In this document: piece by piece, positions 1 through 6,202 of the stretch
How the letters are laid out: every line of letters begins with the position of its first letter
Numbering within the stretch: position 1 is the first letter of the stretch
From: Ruminococcus sp.
GTDB lineage: Bacteria > Bacillota > Clostridia > Oscillospirales > Ruminococcaceae
NCBI GenBank assembly: GCA_024697705.1
Contig: JAILFF010000214.1
Location: 1-9,734 of the forward strand
Length of the DNA stretch: 9,734 nucleotides
Direction: 5' to 3'
Program-made: the position numbers and the translations under genes
Notes under the pieces: model-generated
What the model was told of the DNA's origin: nothing
Databases searched by the model: none
The model's input: only the letters and a program-made list of their open reading frames with translations

Positions 1-2
1 GA

Positions 3-50
3 GGACGCAAAGAAGAAGCAGTAAAGTATTACGATAAACCCGAAAATTAA
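3..50 (+). CDS. possible C-terminal tail of an upstream gene (partial)
   Basis: From the left edge this frame reads GRKEEAVKYYDKPEN and stops at TAA 48-50. The charged, lysine-rich ending would suit the tail of a protein that begins outside the window, but 15 residues cannot identify a family. Another frame across 25-120 is also lysine-rich because the DNA is A-rich, so the reading is weak. Only the sequence to the left would show whether this is a gene end. Confidence 0.25.
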   Translation, partial: GRKEEAVKYYDKPEN

Positions 51-96
51 GAAAAAACGCAAAGCGAAGGCAAAACCAAAAGTCTTAGGAAAGGGG

Positions 97-135
97 TGTG
101 GGGGATAACCCTTCTTCAGAAGGGTTTCCCCCACA
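97..135. repeat. long GC-rich hairpin without a T-tract
   Basis: The arms 97-114 and 119-135 pair almost completely: TGTGGGGG (97-104) with CCCCCACA (128-135), and AACCCTTC (107-114) with GAAGGGTT (119-126), closing on a TTCA loop. Small unpaired bases lie at 105-106 and 127. No run of T follows on the plus strand, so it is not a classic intrinsic terminator, though it could end or protect an upstream transcript. Its form suits an interspersed repeat. Confidence 0.6.
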
Positions 136-186
136 AAGCTGACGACGGCAGCAATCCTATCGGAGAAAGAAAAAACGAACGGATAA

Positions 187-283
187 AAATAAAATCGGCA
201 ATACATAAGAAAGCCTACAAAAACAAGCAAAGCGAATAGCTCTGCAAGTCTGTACGGAAACAAGAGAATTGCCGATTTTATTT
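187..283. repeat. 16-bp perfect inverted repeat with 65-nt spacer
   Basis: AAATAAAATCGGCAAT at 187-202 is the exact reverse complement of 268-283. The 65-nt spacer has no convincing gene. A minus-strand open frame crosses the region (157-375), but it runs straight through the arms and the next hairpins, and its composition is that of repeat DNA. No target duplication is evident next to the arms, so a mobile origin is only suspected. Confidence 0.6.
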
Positions 284-313
284 GCACGAAAGAGCGCAGC
301 GATTTTCGTGCAA
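282..313. repeat. 10-bp perfect hairpin
   Basis: TTGCACGAAA at 282-291 pairs exactly with TTTCGTGCAA at 304-313 around a 12-nt loop. It overlaps the right arm of the preceding inverted repeat by two bases, which suggests one composite structured unit. Confidence 0.6.
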
Positions 314-336
314 CAATAGCGCCAAGTCGGGGAAAA

Positions 337-438
337 CCGTGACGGAGGGGACAATGTCACGGGCGACTGCGGCATGAACTGAGTTCATACAACCGTGTTG
401 GCATTAACTATGTTAATGCAGCCATGCTCGCCCCTACA
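337..438. repeat. cluster of three perfect hairpins ending in a CGCCCCTAC repeat motif
   Basis: Three palindromes follow one another: CCGTGAC/GTCACGG (337-343/356-362), ATGAACT/AGTTCAT with a 1-nt centre (374-380/382-388), and GCATTAAC/GTTAATGC with a 3-nt loop (401-408/412-419). The cluster ends in CGCCCCTACATAATT at about 424-438. A near match, CGCCCCTACGCAATT, lies in the right arm of the 5910-6115 element, which also carries a GCATGAAC..GTTCATGC palindrome. This points to a diverged or rebuilt relative of the same repeat family. Nothing here looks coding. Confidence 0.55.
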
Positions 439-516
439 TAATTGTTTTGCGCAACAGTGAGATTTTGCAAGAGGACGGCGGGAGCAAGCCCCCCGACCTA
501 CGGAAACAGCAGGCAT

Positions 517-620
517 TTATAGTAAACGACATTGAAATTGCTACTTTGCGAACTTCGCAAAAGCATAAATCGGACTTTTACTCGTTCTCAAAGTGCAATT
601 TCTAATGTCGTTTACTATAA
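517..620. mobile_element. MITE-like inverted-repeat element (about 100 bp)
   Basis: TTATAGTAAACGACATT at 517-533 is mirrored by the end at 604-620. The match continues inward past base 545 with single-base gaps, giving terminal inverted repeats of about 30 nt on a 104-bp unit. The centre holds a second palindrome, TTTGCGAA C TTCGCAAA (545-561). There is no room for a transposase, so it would be non-autonomous. Both ends can be read as TAGTAAACGAC flanked by TA, which would suit TA-target insertion of the IS630/Tc1-mariner kind. That assignment is inference, because a TA duplication is too short to prove. It sits 34 bp before the first gene, and its right end contains a -10-like TATAAC (616-621) with no good -35. 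Confidence 0.65.
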
Positions 621-654
621 CAATTAATTATCAACTTAAACAGGAAGTGTTTTT

Positions 655-1293
655 ATGGAGATATACGAACTTAGACCCTTAAGCATCTGCGACACCAACA
701 GCTTTATCGTCGCTACCGAGGAGAATAACGCCGTGCTTATCGACGCTCCCGCCGACGCCGCCTATATCCTGCGCGAGATAGAAGCACACGGTCTGACGCT
801 CAAAAAGATACTGCTCACGCACGGGCATTTCGACCACATCGGCGCGGTCGCCGACCTTTACGACAAGACGGGCTGCGAGGTCTTTATCCACAGGCTCGAC
901 CTGCCGAAGCTCACCGACGACACGGATATGCTTGCGGGCTTTTTCCGCGTGCAGGGACTCCGCAAGTTCGACAAGGCGCAGGCTATCGAGGACGGCGATA
1001 TCATCACTCAGGACGAGCTTGAATTCGACGTCGTTCATACTCCCGGGCATACCTCGGGCTCGGTGTGCTTCATCGTCGGGAACGTGATGTTCTCGGGCGA
1101 CACGCTGTTTGCTCGTTCCATCGGCAGAACCGATATGCCCGACGGCGATATGGGAGCCATGATGAAGTCGCTTAAGATAATCGGCGGCTTGGGCGGCGAC
1201 CTGCGCGTGCTGACGGGTCACATGAACGAGACCACCCTCGACAACGAGCGCAAATACAACTACTACTTGAAGCAGGCAAGTGAAGCCGAATGA
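655..1293 (+). CDS. MBL-fold metallo-hydrolase (glyoxalase II-like)
   Basis: This is a 212-residue soluble protein of the metallo-beta-lactamase fold. The family usually binds two metal ions and cleaves thioesters or related bonds. The metal-binding set is complete: THGHFDH at 55-61 (His56, His58, Asp60, His61), His132 in HTPGHTSGS, Asp149 in FSGDTLF and His189 in TGHMNETTL. It lacks the long C-terminal substrate domain of classical glyoxalase II, so it belongs with the short YqgX-like bacterial group, whose substrate is often unknown. The start is ATG 655, preceded by AGGAAG at 642-647. The stop overlaps the hemZ start by 4 nt (ATGA), implying translational coupling. In Clostridia, short MBL genes next to hemZ are a known arrangement (from memory), though the shared purpose is unclear. 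No clear promoter is visible upstream. Confidence 0.9.
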   Translation: MEIYELRPLSICDTNSFIVATEENNAVLIDAPADAAYILREIEAHGLTLKKILLTHGHFDHIGAVADLYDKTGCEVFIHRLDLPKLTDDTDMLAGFFRVQGLRKFDKAQAIEDGDIITQDELEFDVVHTPGHTSGSVCFIVGNVMFSGDTLFARSIGRTDMPDGDMGAMMKSLKIIGGLGGDLRVLTGHMNETTLDNERKYNYYLKQASEAE

Positions 1294-2777
1294 AACTGAT
1301 ATATATTGGAAACGACTATAAATACGACACCGAAGCGATAATGAAGCTCTTCCTCCCCGACAGGCATTTCGAGTTCGAGTACGGCAGCACGTTTCCCGAA
1401 GTTCTGCCCGAAGAGTACGCTATAATGCGAAAGCGCGTCCTGAAAGAGCATATTTTGCTCTACGTTATCGCGGGGTACGGCGGCAGGCGCGGGAAAGCCG
1501 TCTGCCGTCTTCCGCTTGCCGATGAGGACTACTGCTCCGAGCGTATTTCCCGTCTGCTGTACGAGGTGATGAGCCGCCTCACGGGGCTTAAGAGCGAGTG
1601 GGGCATACTTACGGGAGTGCGCCCCGTCAAGCAGGTGCGCCGCCTGACAGCACAGGGCTTGAATCGTGAAGAGGTCATCAAAGAGCTCAAATCGCAGTAT
1701 CTCGTGAGCGACAAAAAGTGCCGCCTTGCCTGCGACACCGCCGACGTTCAGCAGCCGATACTCGACGACCTCGAAAGCCGAAGGGGGAAGGCGTTCGCGC
1801 TTTACATTTCGGTGCCGTTCTGCCCGACGCGCTGTTCGTACTGCTCGTTCATCTCGCAGGCGGCTTCGGGCAATTCTGTCAAAAAGCTGATACCGCTATA
1901 TGTGGAGAACCTCTGCCGCGAGATAGCTTTCACGGCGAAGATAACGGCTCGGCTCGGCATGGTCCCCGACAGCGTATACATCGGCGGCGGAACGCCCACG
2001 ACCCTCTCGGCGGAGCAGCTCGCCCTTATCATGAAGACGGCGGCGGCAAGCTTCGATATGTCGCTTGTGAAGGAATACACGGTCGAAGCGGGCAGACCCG
2101 ACACCATCACGCCCGAAAAGCTGACGGCAGTCCTCAAAAACGGCTGCACGCGGCTCTCGGTCAATCCGCAGACGCTTAACGACGATATCCTGCGCGGGAT
2201 AGGCAGAGCACACACATCGGCGCAGTTTTTCGAGAGCTTCGAGCTTGCAAGGCGCGTGGGATTCACTTCTATCAATACGGACGTTATCGCGGGTCTTCCC
2301 GACGAATCATTCGAGAGCTTCCGCGCTACCATCGACGGTCTGATAAAGCTTTCCCCCGAGAGCATAACCGTCCACACGCTTTCGATAAAACGCGCCGCAC
2401 GGCTGAACGCGGGTGACGAGCAGCGCATTTCCGTCATGAAAAGCCCCGCCGCTATGATGGTCGATTACGCCGCCGAAACGCTCTGCGCGTCGGGGTACCG
2501 CCCTTACTATATGTACCGTCAGAAGAACATGGTGGACAATCTCGAAAACATCGGGTATGTGAAGCCCGGTCACGAGAGCCTTTACAACATCGCCATCATG
2601 GAGGAGGTCGAGCCGATAATCGCTCTCGGAGCGGCGGGTTCGACAAAGCTCATCGGGCGGGACGGGCGCATGATACGCATTTTCAATTACAAATATCCCG
2701 CCGACTATAACGCGGGCTTTGAGACGATGCTCGAACGCAAGAAGGAGATCGAGGAATTTTATGCCGCGGAAAAATGA
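1290..2777 (+). CDS. hemZ: oxygen-independent coproporphyrinogen III oxidase-like radical SAM protein HemZ
   Basis: This is a 495-residue cytosolic radical SAM enzyme. HemN/HemZ proteins oxidatively decarboxylate coproporphyrinogen III to protoporphyrinogen IX without oxygen, using a 4Fe-4S cluster and S-adenosylmethionine. The cluster motif CxxxCxxC is at Cys178, Cys182 and Cys185 (PFCPTRCSYCSF), followed by the GGGTPT SAM-binding stretch at 232-237 and the HemN-type segments RLSVNPQTLND and DVIAGLPDES. The roughly 170-residue region before the radical SAM core, with ILTGVRPVK at 106-114, and the total length fit HemZ rather than HemN or HemW. The start ATG overlaps the upstream stop, and no strong Shine-Dalgarno is seen, so translation probably depends on coupling. 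The 3' end overlaps rlmD by 17 nt. Several clostridia with hemZ lack a full heme pathway, so the true substrate is inferred by family only. Confidence 0.92.
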   Translation: MKLIYIGNDYKYDTEAIMKLFLPDRHFEFEYGSTFPEVLPEEYAIMRKRVLKEHILLYVIAGYGGRRGKAVCRLPLADEDYCSERISRLLYEVMSRLTGLKSEWGILTGVRPVKQVRRLTAQGLNREEVIKELKSQYLVSDKKCRLACDTADVQQPILDDLESRRGKAFALYISVPFCPTRCSYCSFISQAASGNSVKKLIPLYVENLCREIAFTAKITARLGMVPDSVYIGGGTPTTLSAEQLALIMKTAAASFDMSLVKEYTVEAGRPDTITPEKLTAVLKNGCTRLSVNPQTLNDDILRGIGRAHTSAQFFESFELARRVGFTSINTDVIAGLPDESFESFRATIDGLIKLSPESITVHTLSIKRAARLNAGDEQRISVMKSPAAMMVDYAAETLCASGYRPYYMYRQKNMVDNLENIGYVKPGHESLYNIAIMEEVEPIIALGAAGSTKLIGRDGRMIRIFNYKYPADYNAGFETMLERKKEIEEFYAAEK

Positions 2778-4143
2778 TATTGTATCGCTTGAAATAACGG
2801 CTCTCACGAACGAGGGCAGCGGCGTTGGCAGACTTCCGGGCGGCATGGTGGTCTTCGTCCCCGATACCGCCGCGGGCGACGTTATTGACTGCCGTATCGT
2901 CAAGGTGACGAAGAACTACTGCTACGGGATAATCGAAAGGCTCGAAACGCTCTCGCCGAAGCGCTGCGAGGATAACTGCCCCGTCGGGAGGAAGTGCGGC
3001 GGCTGCTGTTTCAGACATATTGATTACGTACACGAAGCCGCCGAGAAGGAGGGCTTTGTCCGTGACGCTTTCGAGCGCATTGGCGGGCTTTCTCCCGAAT
3101 TTCTGCCGATAATAGCCGCCGACAGCCCCGACCGCTACCGCAACAAGGCGCAGTTCCCCGTTTCGGCGGACGAAAGCGGCGAATTGTACGCGGGATTCTT
3201 CGCAAAGCGATCTCACCGTGCGATAAAGGCGGCTGACTGCCTGCTTCTGCCCGAGGAATTCATCAAAATGCGCGACAGTATCATAGGTTTCTGCAATGAA
3301 ACGGGCGTTTCAGCCTACGACGAGCAGACGGGCGAGGGCTTGCTTCGGCATATTTTCCTGCGAAGGGGCGTACACAGCGGCGAGATAATGGCGGCGCTTG
3401 TGGTGACTTCGGACGAGTGCAAGGAGCTTTTCACGCGGCTTTCCGAGAAGCTTGCCGCCGAGTTCCCCGCGCTGAGGTCGTTCCTGCTGAATATCAATCC
3501 CGACAGAACAAATGTTATTTTGGGCACGAAAACGCTCACACTCTTCGGCAGAGAACATATTTTCGACACGATGTGCGGGAAGACGGTCTCGGTGTCGCTC
3601 CACTCGTTCTATCAGATAAACACGGTTCAGGCGGAGCGCGTTTACCGTCAGGCGGCGGAATTTGCGGGTCTGACGGGCGGCGAAACGCTTCTCGACCTCT
3701 ACTGCGGCGCGGGGACGATAGGTCTTTCAATGGCTGACAGCGTGAAGAAGCTGATAGGCGTGGAGGTCATACCGCAGGCGATAGAAAACGCTAAGGCGAA
3801 CGCGGCGGCTAACGGAATAACGAACGCGGAGTTCATCTGCGGAGACGCGGGCAAGGCGGCGAAAATTCTTTTCGAGCGCGGCGAACGTCCCGACGTTATC
3901 ATAGCCGACCCTGCGCGAAAGGGCTGTACCCGCGATACCCTCGAATACATGGCGAAGATGGCTCCCTCGCGCATAGTCATGATCTCCTGCAACCCCGCCA
4001 CCGCCGCCCGCGACTGCGCTATTTTGGGCGAGCTTGGCTACAAGACCGAGAAATGCCGTGCGGCGGATTTCTTCCCGCGGACTAATCATGTTGAGTGCGT
4101 AACGCTGCTCACCCGCGGTCAGATCGGTGTTTGCGGAGGATAA
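2761..4143 (+). CDS. rlmD: 23S rRNA (uracil-5-)-methyltransferase, RlmD/RumA type
   Basis: This 460-residue enzyme transfers a methyl group from SAM to C5 of uracil in 23S rRNA (U1939 for RlmD). Domains in order: an N-terminal TRAM RNA-binding domain (about 1-60), an iron-sulfur segment with Cys73-x5-Cys79-x2-Cys82 and probably Cys160, and a Rossmann methyltransferase domain. The last has LDLYCGAGTIGL (311-322), DPARKGC (383-389), the nucleophile Cys410 in ISCNPATAARD and a likely base Glu445 in NHVEC. ATG 2761 was chosen because GAGGAA (2751-2756) and AAGGAG (2742-2747) precede it and the protein then begins directly at the TRAM domain. The frame could extend to a TTG at 2719, but that start lacks support. 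It overlaps hemZ by 17 nt. Gram-positive homologues may modify both U747 and U1939 (RlmCD), so site specificity is uncertain. Confidence 0.9.
   Translation: MPRKNDIVSLEITALTNEGSGVGRLPGGMVVFVPDTAAGDVIDCRIVKVTKNYCYGIIERLETLSPKRCEDNCPVGRKCGGCCFRHIDYVHEAAEKEGFVRDAFERIGGLSPEFLPIIAADSPDRYRNKAQFPVSADESGELYAGFFAKRSHRAIKAADCLLLPEEFIKMRDSIIGFCNETGVSAYDEQTGEGLLRHIFLRRGVHSGEIMAALVVTSDECKELFTRLSEKLAAEFPALRSFLLNINPDRTNVILGTKTLTLFGREHIFDTMCGKTVSVSLHSFYQINTVQAERVYRQAAEFAGLTGGETLLDLYCGAGTIGLSMADSVKKLIGVEVIPQAIENAKANAAANGITNAEFICGDAGKAAKILFERGERPDVIIADPARKGCTRDTLEYMAKMAPSRIVMISCNPATAARDCAILGELGYKTEKCRAADFFPRTNHVECVTLLTRGQIGVCGG
4135..4140 (+). promoter_or_regulatory. Shine-Dalgarno GGAGGA deciding the GNAT start
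   Basis: GGAGGA forms the last two sense codons of rlmD and lies 4 nt before ATG 4145. This favours 4145 over the in-frame GTG at 4127, which has no comparable site. Confidence 0.7.
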
Positions 4144-4144
4144 A

Positions 4145-4588
4145 ATGATAGTTAAAGTTGACAAAACGAACCTGCTGCAAGCCGCAGTGATACATTCTGT
4201 CTCTTGGAAAGATTCTCACCGTTCTTTCTGTTCGCCCGATTTTGTTGAGCTTCACTCGACCGAAAGGCAGTATGATTATATTCTTGAAAAGATGAACGGC
4301 GAAAGCAGATTTTTTATGCTTGTCGAGGACGAGCCTGTCGGGGTCGTTTCGGTCACGGAAAGCCTGATCGAAGATCTTTATATCCTGCCCGCAAAACAAA
4401 ATATGGGCTGCGGCTCAAAGCTGCTGCGATTCGCAATAGAGCAGTGCAGCGGCACACCGACTCTTTGGATACTCGAAAACAATACTGATGCCAAACGGTT
4501 GTATGACAGATTTGGTTTTAAAGAAACGGGAAGGGTCAATGCGATAACCGATGAGCTTGACGAGATCGAGCTTGCTTTACAAAGATAA
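4145..4588 (+). CDS. GNAT-family N-acetyltransferase
   Basis: This is a 147-residue protein of the GCN5-related acetyltransferase fold, which moves an acetyl group from acetyl-CoA to an amine. The acetyl-CoA pyrophosphate loop is seen as QNMGCGSKLL (85-94, Q-x-x-G-x-G), preceded by the strand IEDLYILP. The C-terminal signature LWILENNTDAKRLYDRFGF (107-125) holds the typical Asn and the tyrosine before the GF strand. The acceptor substrate cannot be read from sequence. ATG 4145 starts 1 nt after the rlmD stop. The gene is visibly more AT-rich than its neighbours, which may reflect more recent acquisition, though this was judged by eye. It is likely cotranscribed with rlmD. Confidence 0.85.
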   Translation: MIVKVDKTNLLQAAVIHSVSWKDSHRSFCSPDFVELHSTERQYDYILEKMNGESRFFMLVEDEPVGVVSVTESLIEDLYILPAKQNMGCGSKLLRFAIEQCSGTPTLWILENNTDAKRLYDRFGFKETGRVNAITDELDEIELALQR

Positions 4589-4632
4589 CAAATGATATGA
4601 TGACAAGGACCGCCGACGGAGCATGAATCATT

Positions 4633-5076
4633 ATGGATATAAAGTTATACGAGGATAAATACCGCGACGACATGATCTTCATGGTCTTGCAGGCGAAGGA
4701 CGCTCTTGGAAGGGTGCCCGCGCTGAACGAAGACCTTCTCGATATCAAAGCAGGTTATTTCGACCGCGGAGATATGTTCTGGCTCGCGGTGGACGAGAAC
4801 GACCGCGTGGTGGGCTGCGGCGGTTTTTCCCGCATCGAAGGGACGAACGAGGCTTTTATCCACAGGCTGTTTGTAAAGGCTTCCGAGAAGCGAAAGGGCA
4901 TCGGCTCGGCGCTTCTCGATACGATAGAAAACGGAATGTACGGCTGCGGCATCACAACGGCGCGGGTGCATCTCGGCACTCCGCGTGAGCAGTGGTTTGA
5001 ATCGTATTCGTTCTATCCGAAGCACGGGTATGCCGAATATGAACCGCGCTATATGGTTAAAAAAATAGAAAGATAA
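4633..5076 (+). CDS. GNAT-family N-acetyltransferase (second)
   Basis: This is a 147-residue GCN5-related acetyltransferase, not a close copy of the preceding one. The strand FIHRLFVKASEKRKGIGSALL (75-95) contains the acetyl-CoA loop K-R-K-G-I-G at 86-91, and YSFYPKHGYAEYEP near 125-138 is the C-terminal Y...GY signature. The substrate is unknown. ATG 4633 lies 44 nt after the previous stop with a weak GGAG at 4618-4621, so translation may be modest. An earlier ATG at 4623 opens only an 11-codon frame in another phase. It is probably part of the same operon. Confidence 0.85.
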   Translation: MDIKLYEDKYRDDMIFMVLQAKDALGRVPALNEDLLDIKAGYFDRGDMFWLAVDENDRVVGCGGFSRIEGTNEAFIHRLFVKASEKRKGIGSALLDTIENGMYGCGITTARVHLGTPREQWFESYSFYPKHGYAEYEPRYMVKKIER

Positions 5077-5096
5077 AAATTTACGGAGATGATAAA

Positions 5097-5903
5097 ATGC
5101 TATACAACGCCAAAAACGGAACAGTCCCCATAGACGGCACGGAGATGTGCTATGCGTCGTTCGGGCACGGAAAAAAGGTGCTGGCGGTGCTGCCGGGGCT
5201 TTCGGACGGACTTGCTACCGTGAGCGGCAAGGCGCTTATCTTAGCCCCGCCCTACCGCGACCACTTCGACGAATACACGGTATATATGTTCAGCCGCAGA
5301 AACGAACTGCCGCAGGGCTTTACGATACGCGATATGGCTGCCGATCAGGCGCGGGCGCTTAAGGCTCTCGGCATTGAAAAGGCTGACGTTATGGGCGTTT
5401 CGCAGGGCGGAATGATAGCGCAGTGCATCGCGGCTGATTTCCCCGAAATTGTCGATAAGCTCGTGCTCGTCGTGACCGCGCCCCGCGTGAACGAGATAAG
5501 CAGCAAGTGTGTCGGATACTGGATAGAGCTTGCGGAAAAGGGCGACCACAAGCAGATCATGATCGACACGGCGGAGAAAAGCTATACGCCCGAAAAGCTC
5601 GAAAAATACCGCCGTGTTTACCCTGTTCTGGGGCGCGTCGGCAAGCCCAAAAGCTATGACAGATTTCTTGTCAATGCCCGTGCGATACTCGGCTTTGACG
5701 CGACGGACGAAATAAAGAAGATTGCCTGCCCGACGCTTATTTTAGGCGGCGGTGATGACAAGATCGTCGGTGGGGAAGCCTCCCGCGAGCTGAACAGCCT
5801 TATCCCCGGCAGCAAGCTTATCATGTACCCCGAGCTCGGTCACGCGCTTTACGAGGAGGCGAAGGACTTCTACAAGCAGGTGTTTGATTTTCTTGATTCG
5901 TAA
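5097..5903 (+). CDS. alpha/beta-fold hydrolase
   Basis: This is a 268-residue cytosolic hydrolase of the alpha/beta fold with no signal peptide or membrane segment. The nucleophile elbow is GVSQGG with Ser102. The probable acid is Asp221 in LGGGDDKIVG and the base is His249 in PELGHALYEE, so a full catalytic triad is present. LPGLSDGL at 32-39 probably supplies the oxyanion-hole turn. The insertion between about 130 and 190 forms the likely cap domain. Such proteins cleave esters, thioesters or related bonds, and the substrate cannot be named. ATG 5097 has GGAG at 5085-5088. It starts 20 nt after the GNAT gene and is the last gene of the cluster. Its TAA stop is the first codon of the left target-site duplication of the element that follows. 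Confidence 0.88.
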   Translation: MLYNAKNGTVPIDGTEMCYASFGHGKKVLAVLPGLSDGLATVSGKALILAPPYRDHFDEYTVYMFSRRNELPQGFTIRDMAADQARALKALGIEKADVMGVSQGGMIAQCIAADFPEIVDKLVLVVTAPRVNEISSKCVGYWIELAEKGDHKQIMIDTAEKSYTPEKLEKYRRVYPVLGRVGKPKSYDRFLVNARAILGFDATDEIKKIACPTLILGGGDDKIVGGEASRELNSLIPGSKLIMYPELGHALYEEAKDFYKQVFDFLDS

Positions 5904-5909
5904 AAATCC
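5901..5909. repeat. left 9-bp target-site duplication TAAAAATCC
   Basis: This is identical to 6116-6124 and directly abuts the left inverted-repeat end. Its first three bases are the stop codon of the alpha/beta hydrolase, so the insertion left that gene intact. Confidence 0.75.
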
Positions 5910-6115
5910 CACGGAAATAAAATTTGCTCTGTTTATTGGAATACGTGTAGGGGCGCACTGCGGCACAAACCTTGTTTGCGCAAACTTGTTCATGCCCGTG
6001 TGCGCCCTTTTTGCAGGATAAATGGCGCAGTTTGCGGGCGCTCACGGGCATGAACAAGTTCATGCGGAGCGCCCCTACGCAATTTCCAATAAACAGAGCG
6101 AAATTGATTTCCGTG
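5910..6115. mobile_element. MITE-like element with 47-nt inverted ends and 9-bp target duplication
   Basis: The ends CACGGAAAT (5910-5918) and ATTTCCGTG (6107-6115) start a 47-nt terminal inverted repeat (5910-5956 against 6069-6115), about 40 of 47 positions matching by eye, including a 16-nt perfect block and GTAGGGGCGC/GCGCCCCTAC. A second nested pair, 5983-6007 with 6036-6060 (24 of 25 matching), forms an inner stem, and GTTTGCGCAAAC (5974-5985) is a 12-bp palindrome. TAAAAATCC occurs immediately outside both ends (5901-5909 and 6116-6124), as expected for a 9-bp target-site duplication. At 206 bp with no reading frame it must be moved in trans. No transposase family can be assigned. Confidence 0.8.
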
Positions 6116-6124
6116 TAAAAATCC
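6116..6124. repeat. right 9-bp target-site duplication TAAAAATCC
   Basis: This is an exact copy of 5901-5909, abutting the right end of the inverted-repeat element. Joining either copy to position 6125 gives the predicted empty site. Confidence 0.75.
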
Positions 6125-6133
6125 GCGTCGCTA

Positions 6134-6162
6134 TTGACAATTGAACGCGATAATGATATAAT
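6134..6162 (+). promoter_or_regulatory. consensus sigma-A promoter
   Basis: TTGACA (6134-6139) and TATAAT (6157-6162) are both perfect and separated by 17 nt. TG at 6154-6155 adds an extended -10. Transcription would start near 6169, giving a leader of about 33 nt before the ATG at 6203. No operator palindrome overlaps it clearly. It lies 9 nt right of the mobile element. Confidence 0.9.
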
Positions 6163-6184
6163 ATGATTATGCCAAAAACTATAT

Positions 6185-6190
6185 AAGGAG
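6185..6190 (+). promoter_or_regulatory. Shine-Dalgarno AAGGAG
   Basis: AAGGAG, followed by ATGTGA, resembles the full anti-Shine-Dalgarno complement. It is 12 nt before ATG 6203, slightly long but the only good site, and supports that start. Confidence 0.65.
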
Positions 6191-6202
6191 ATGTGACCTG
6201 CT

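Noticed and set aside
97..135. intrinsic terminator for an upstream gene
   Set aside because: The stem is strong, but no T-run follows on the plus strand and none of note on the minus strand, so it is listed only as a hairpin repeat.
157..375. 72-residue minus-strand open frame
   Set aside because: It runs through both arms of the 16-bp inverted repeat and two further hairpins, has no Shine-Dalgarno, and its composition looks like translated repeat DNA.
337..438. CRISPR array or riboswitch
   Set aside because: The repeats are inverted and all different, with no regular direct repeat-spacer pattern. No conserved riboswitch core is recognisable, and the gap to the next gene contains a separate element.
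679..1221. 180-residue minus-strand frame opposite the MBL gene
   Set aside because: It is antisense to a gene with complete metal-binding motifs. Long antisense frames are expected in GC-rich coding DNA, and this one shows no family motif.
1802..2437. 211-residue minus-strand frame opposite hemZ
   Set aside because: It is a shadow of the radical SAM coding region, with no recognisable domain and no upstream signals.
2719..2760. extended rlmD start
   Set aside because: The upstream start is a TTG inside hemZ without a ribosome binding site and adds an arginine-rich stretch before the TRAM domain. ATG 2761 fits better.
4623..4658. 11-codon frame starting 10 nt before the second GNAT start
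   Set aside because: It overlaps the GNAT start in another phase and is too short to support as a leader peptide. Chance is the simpler explanation.
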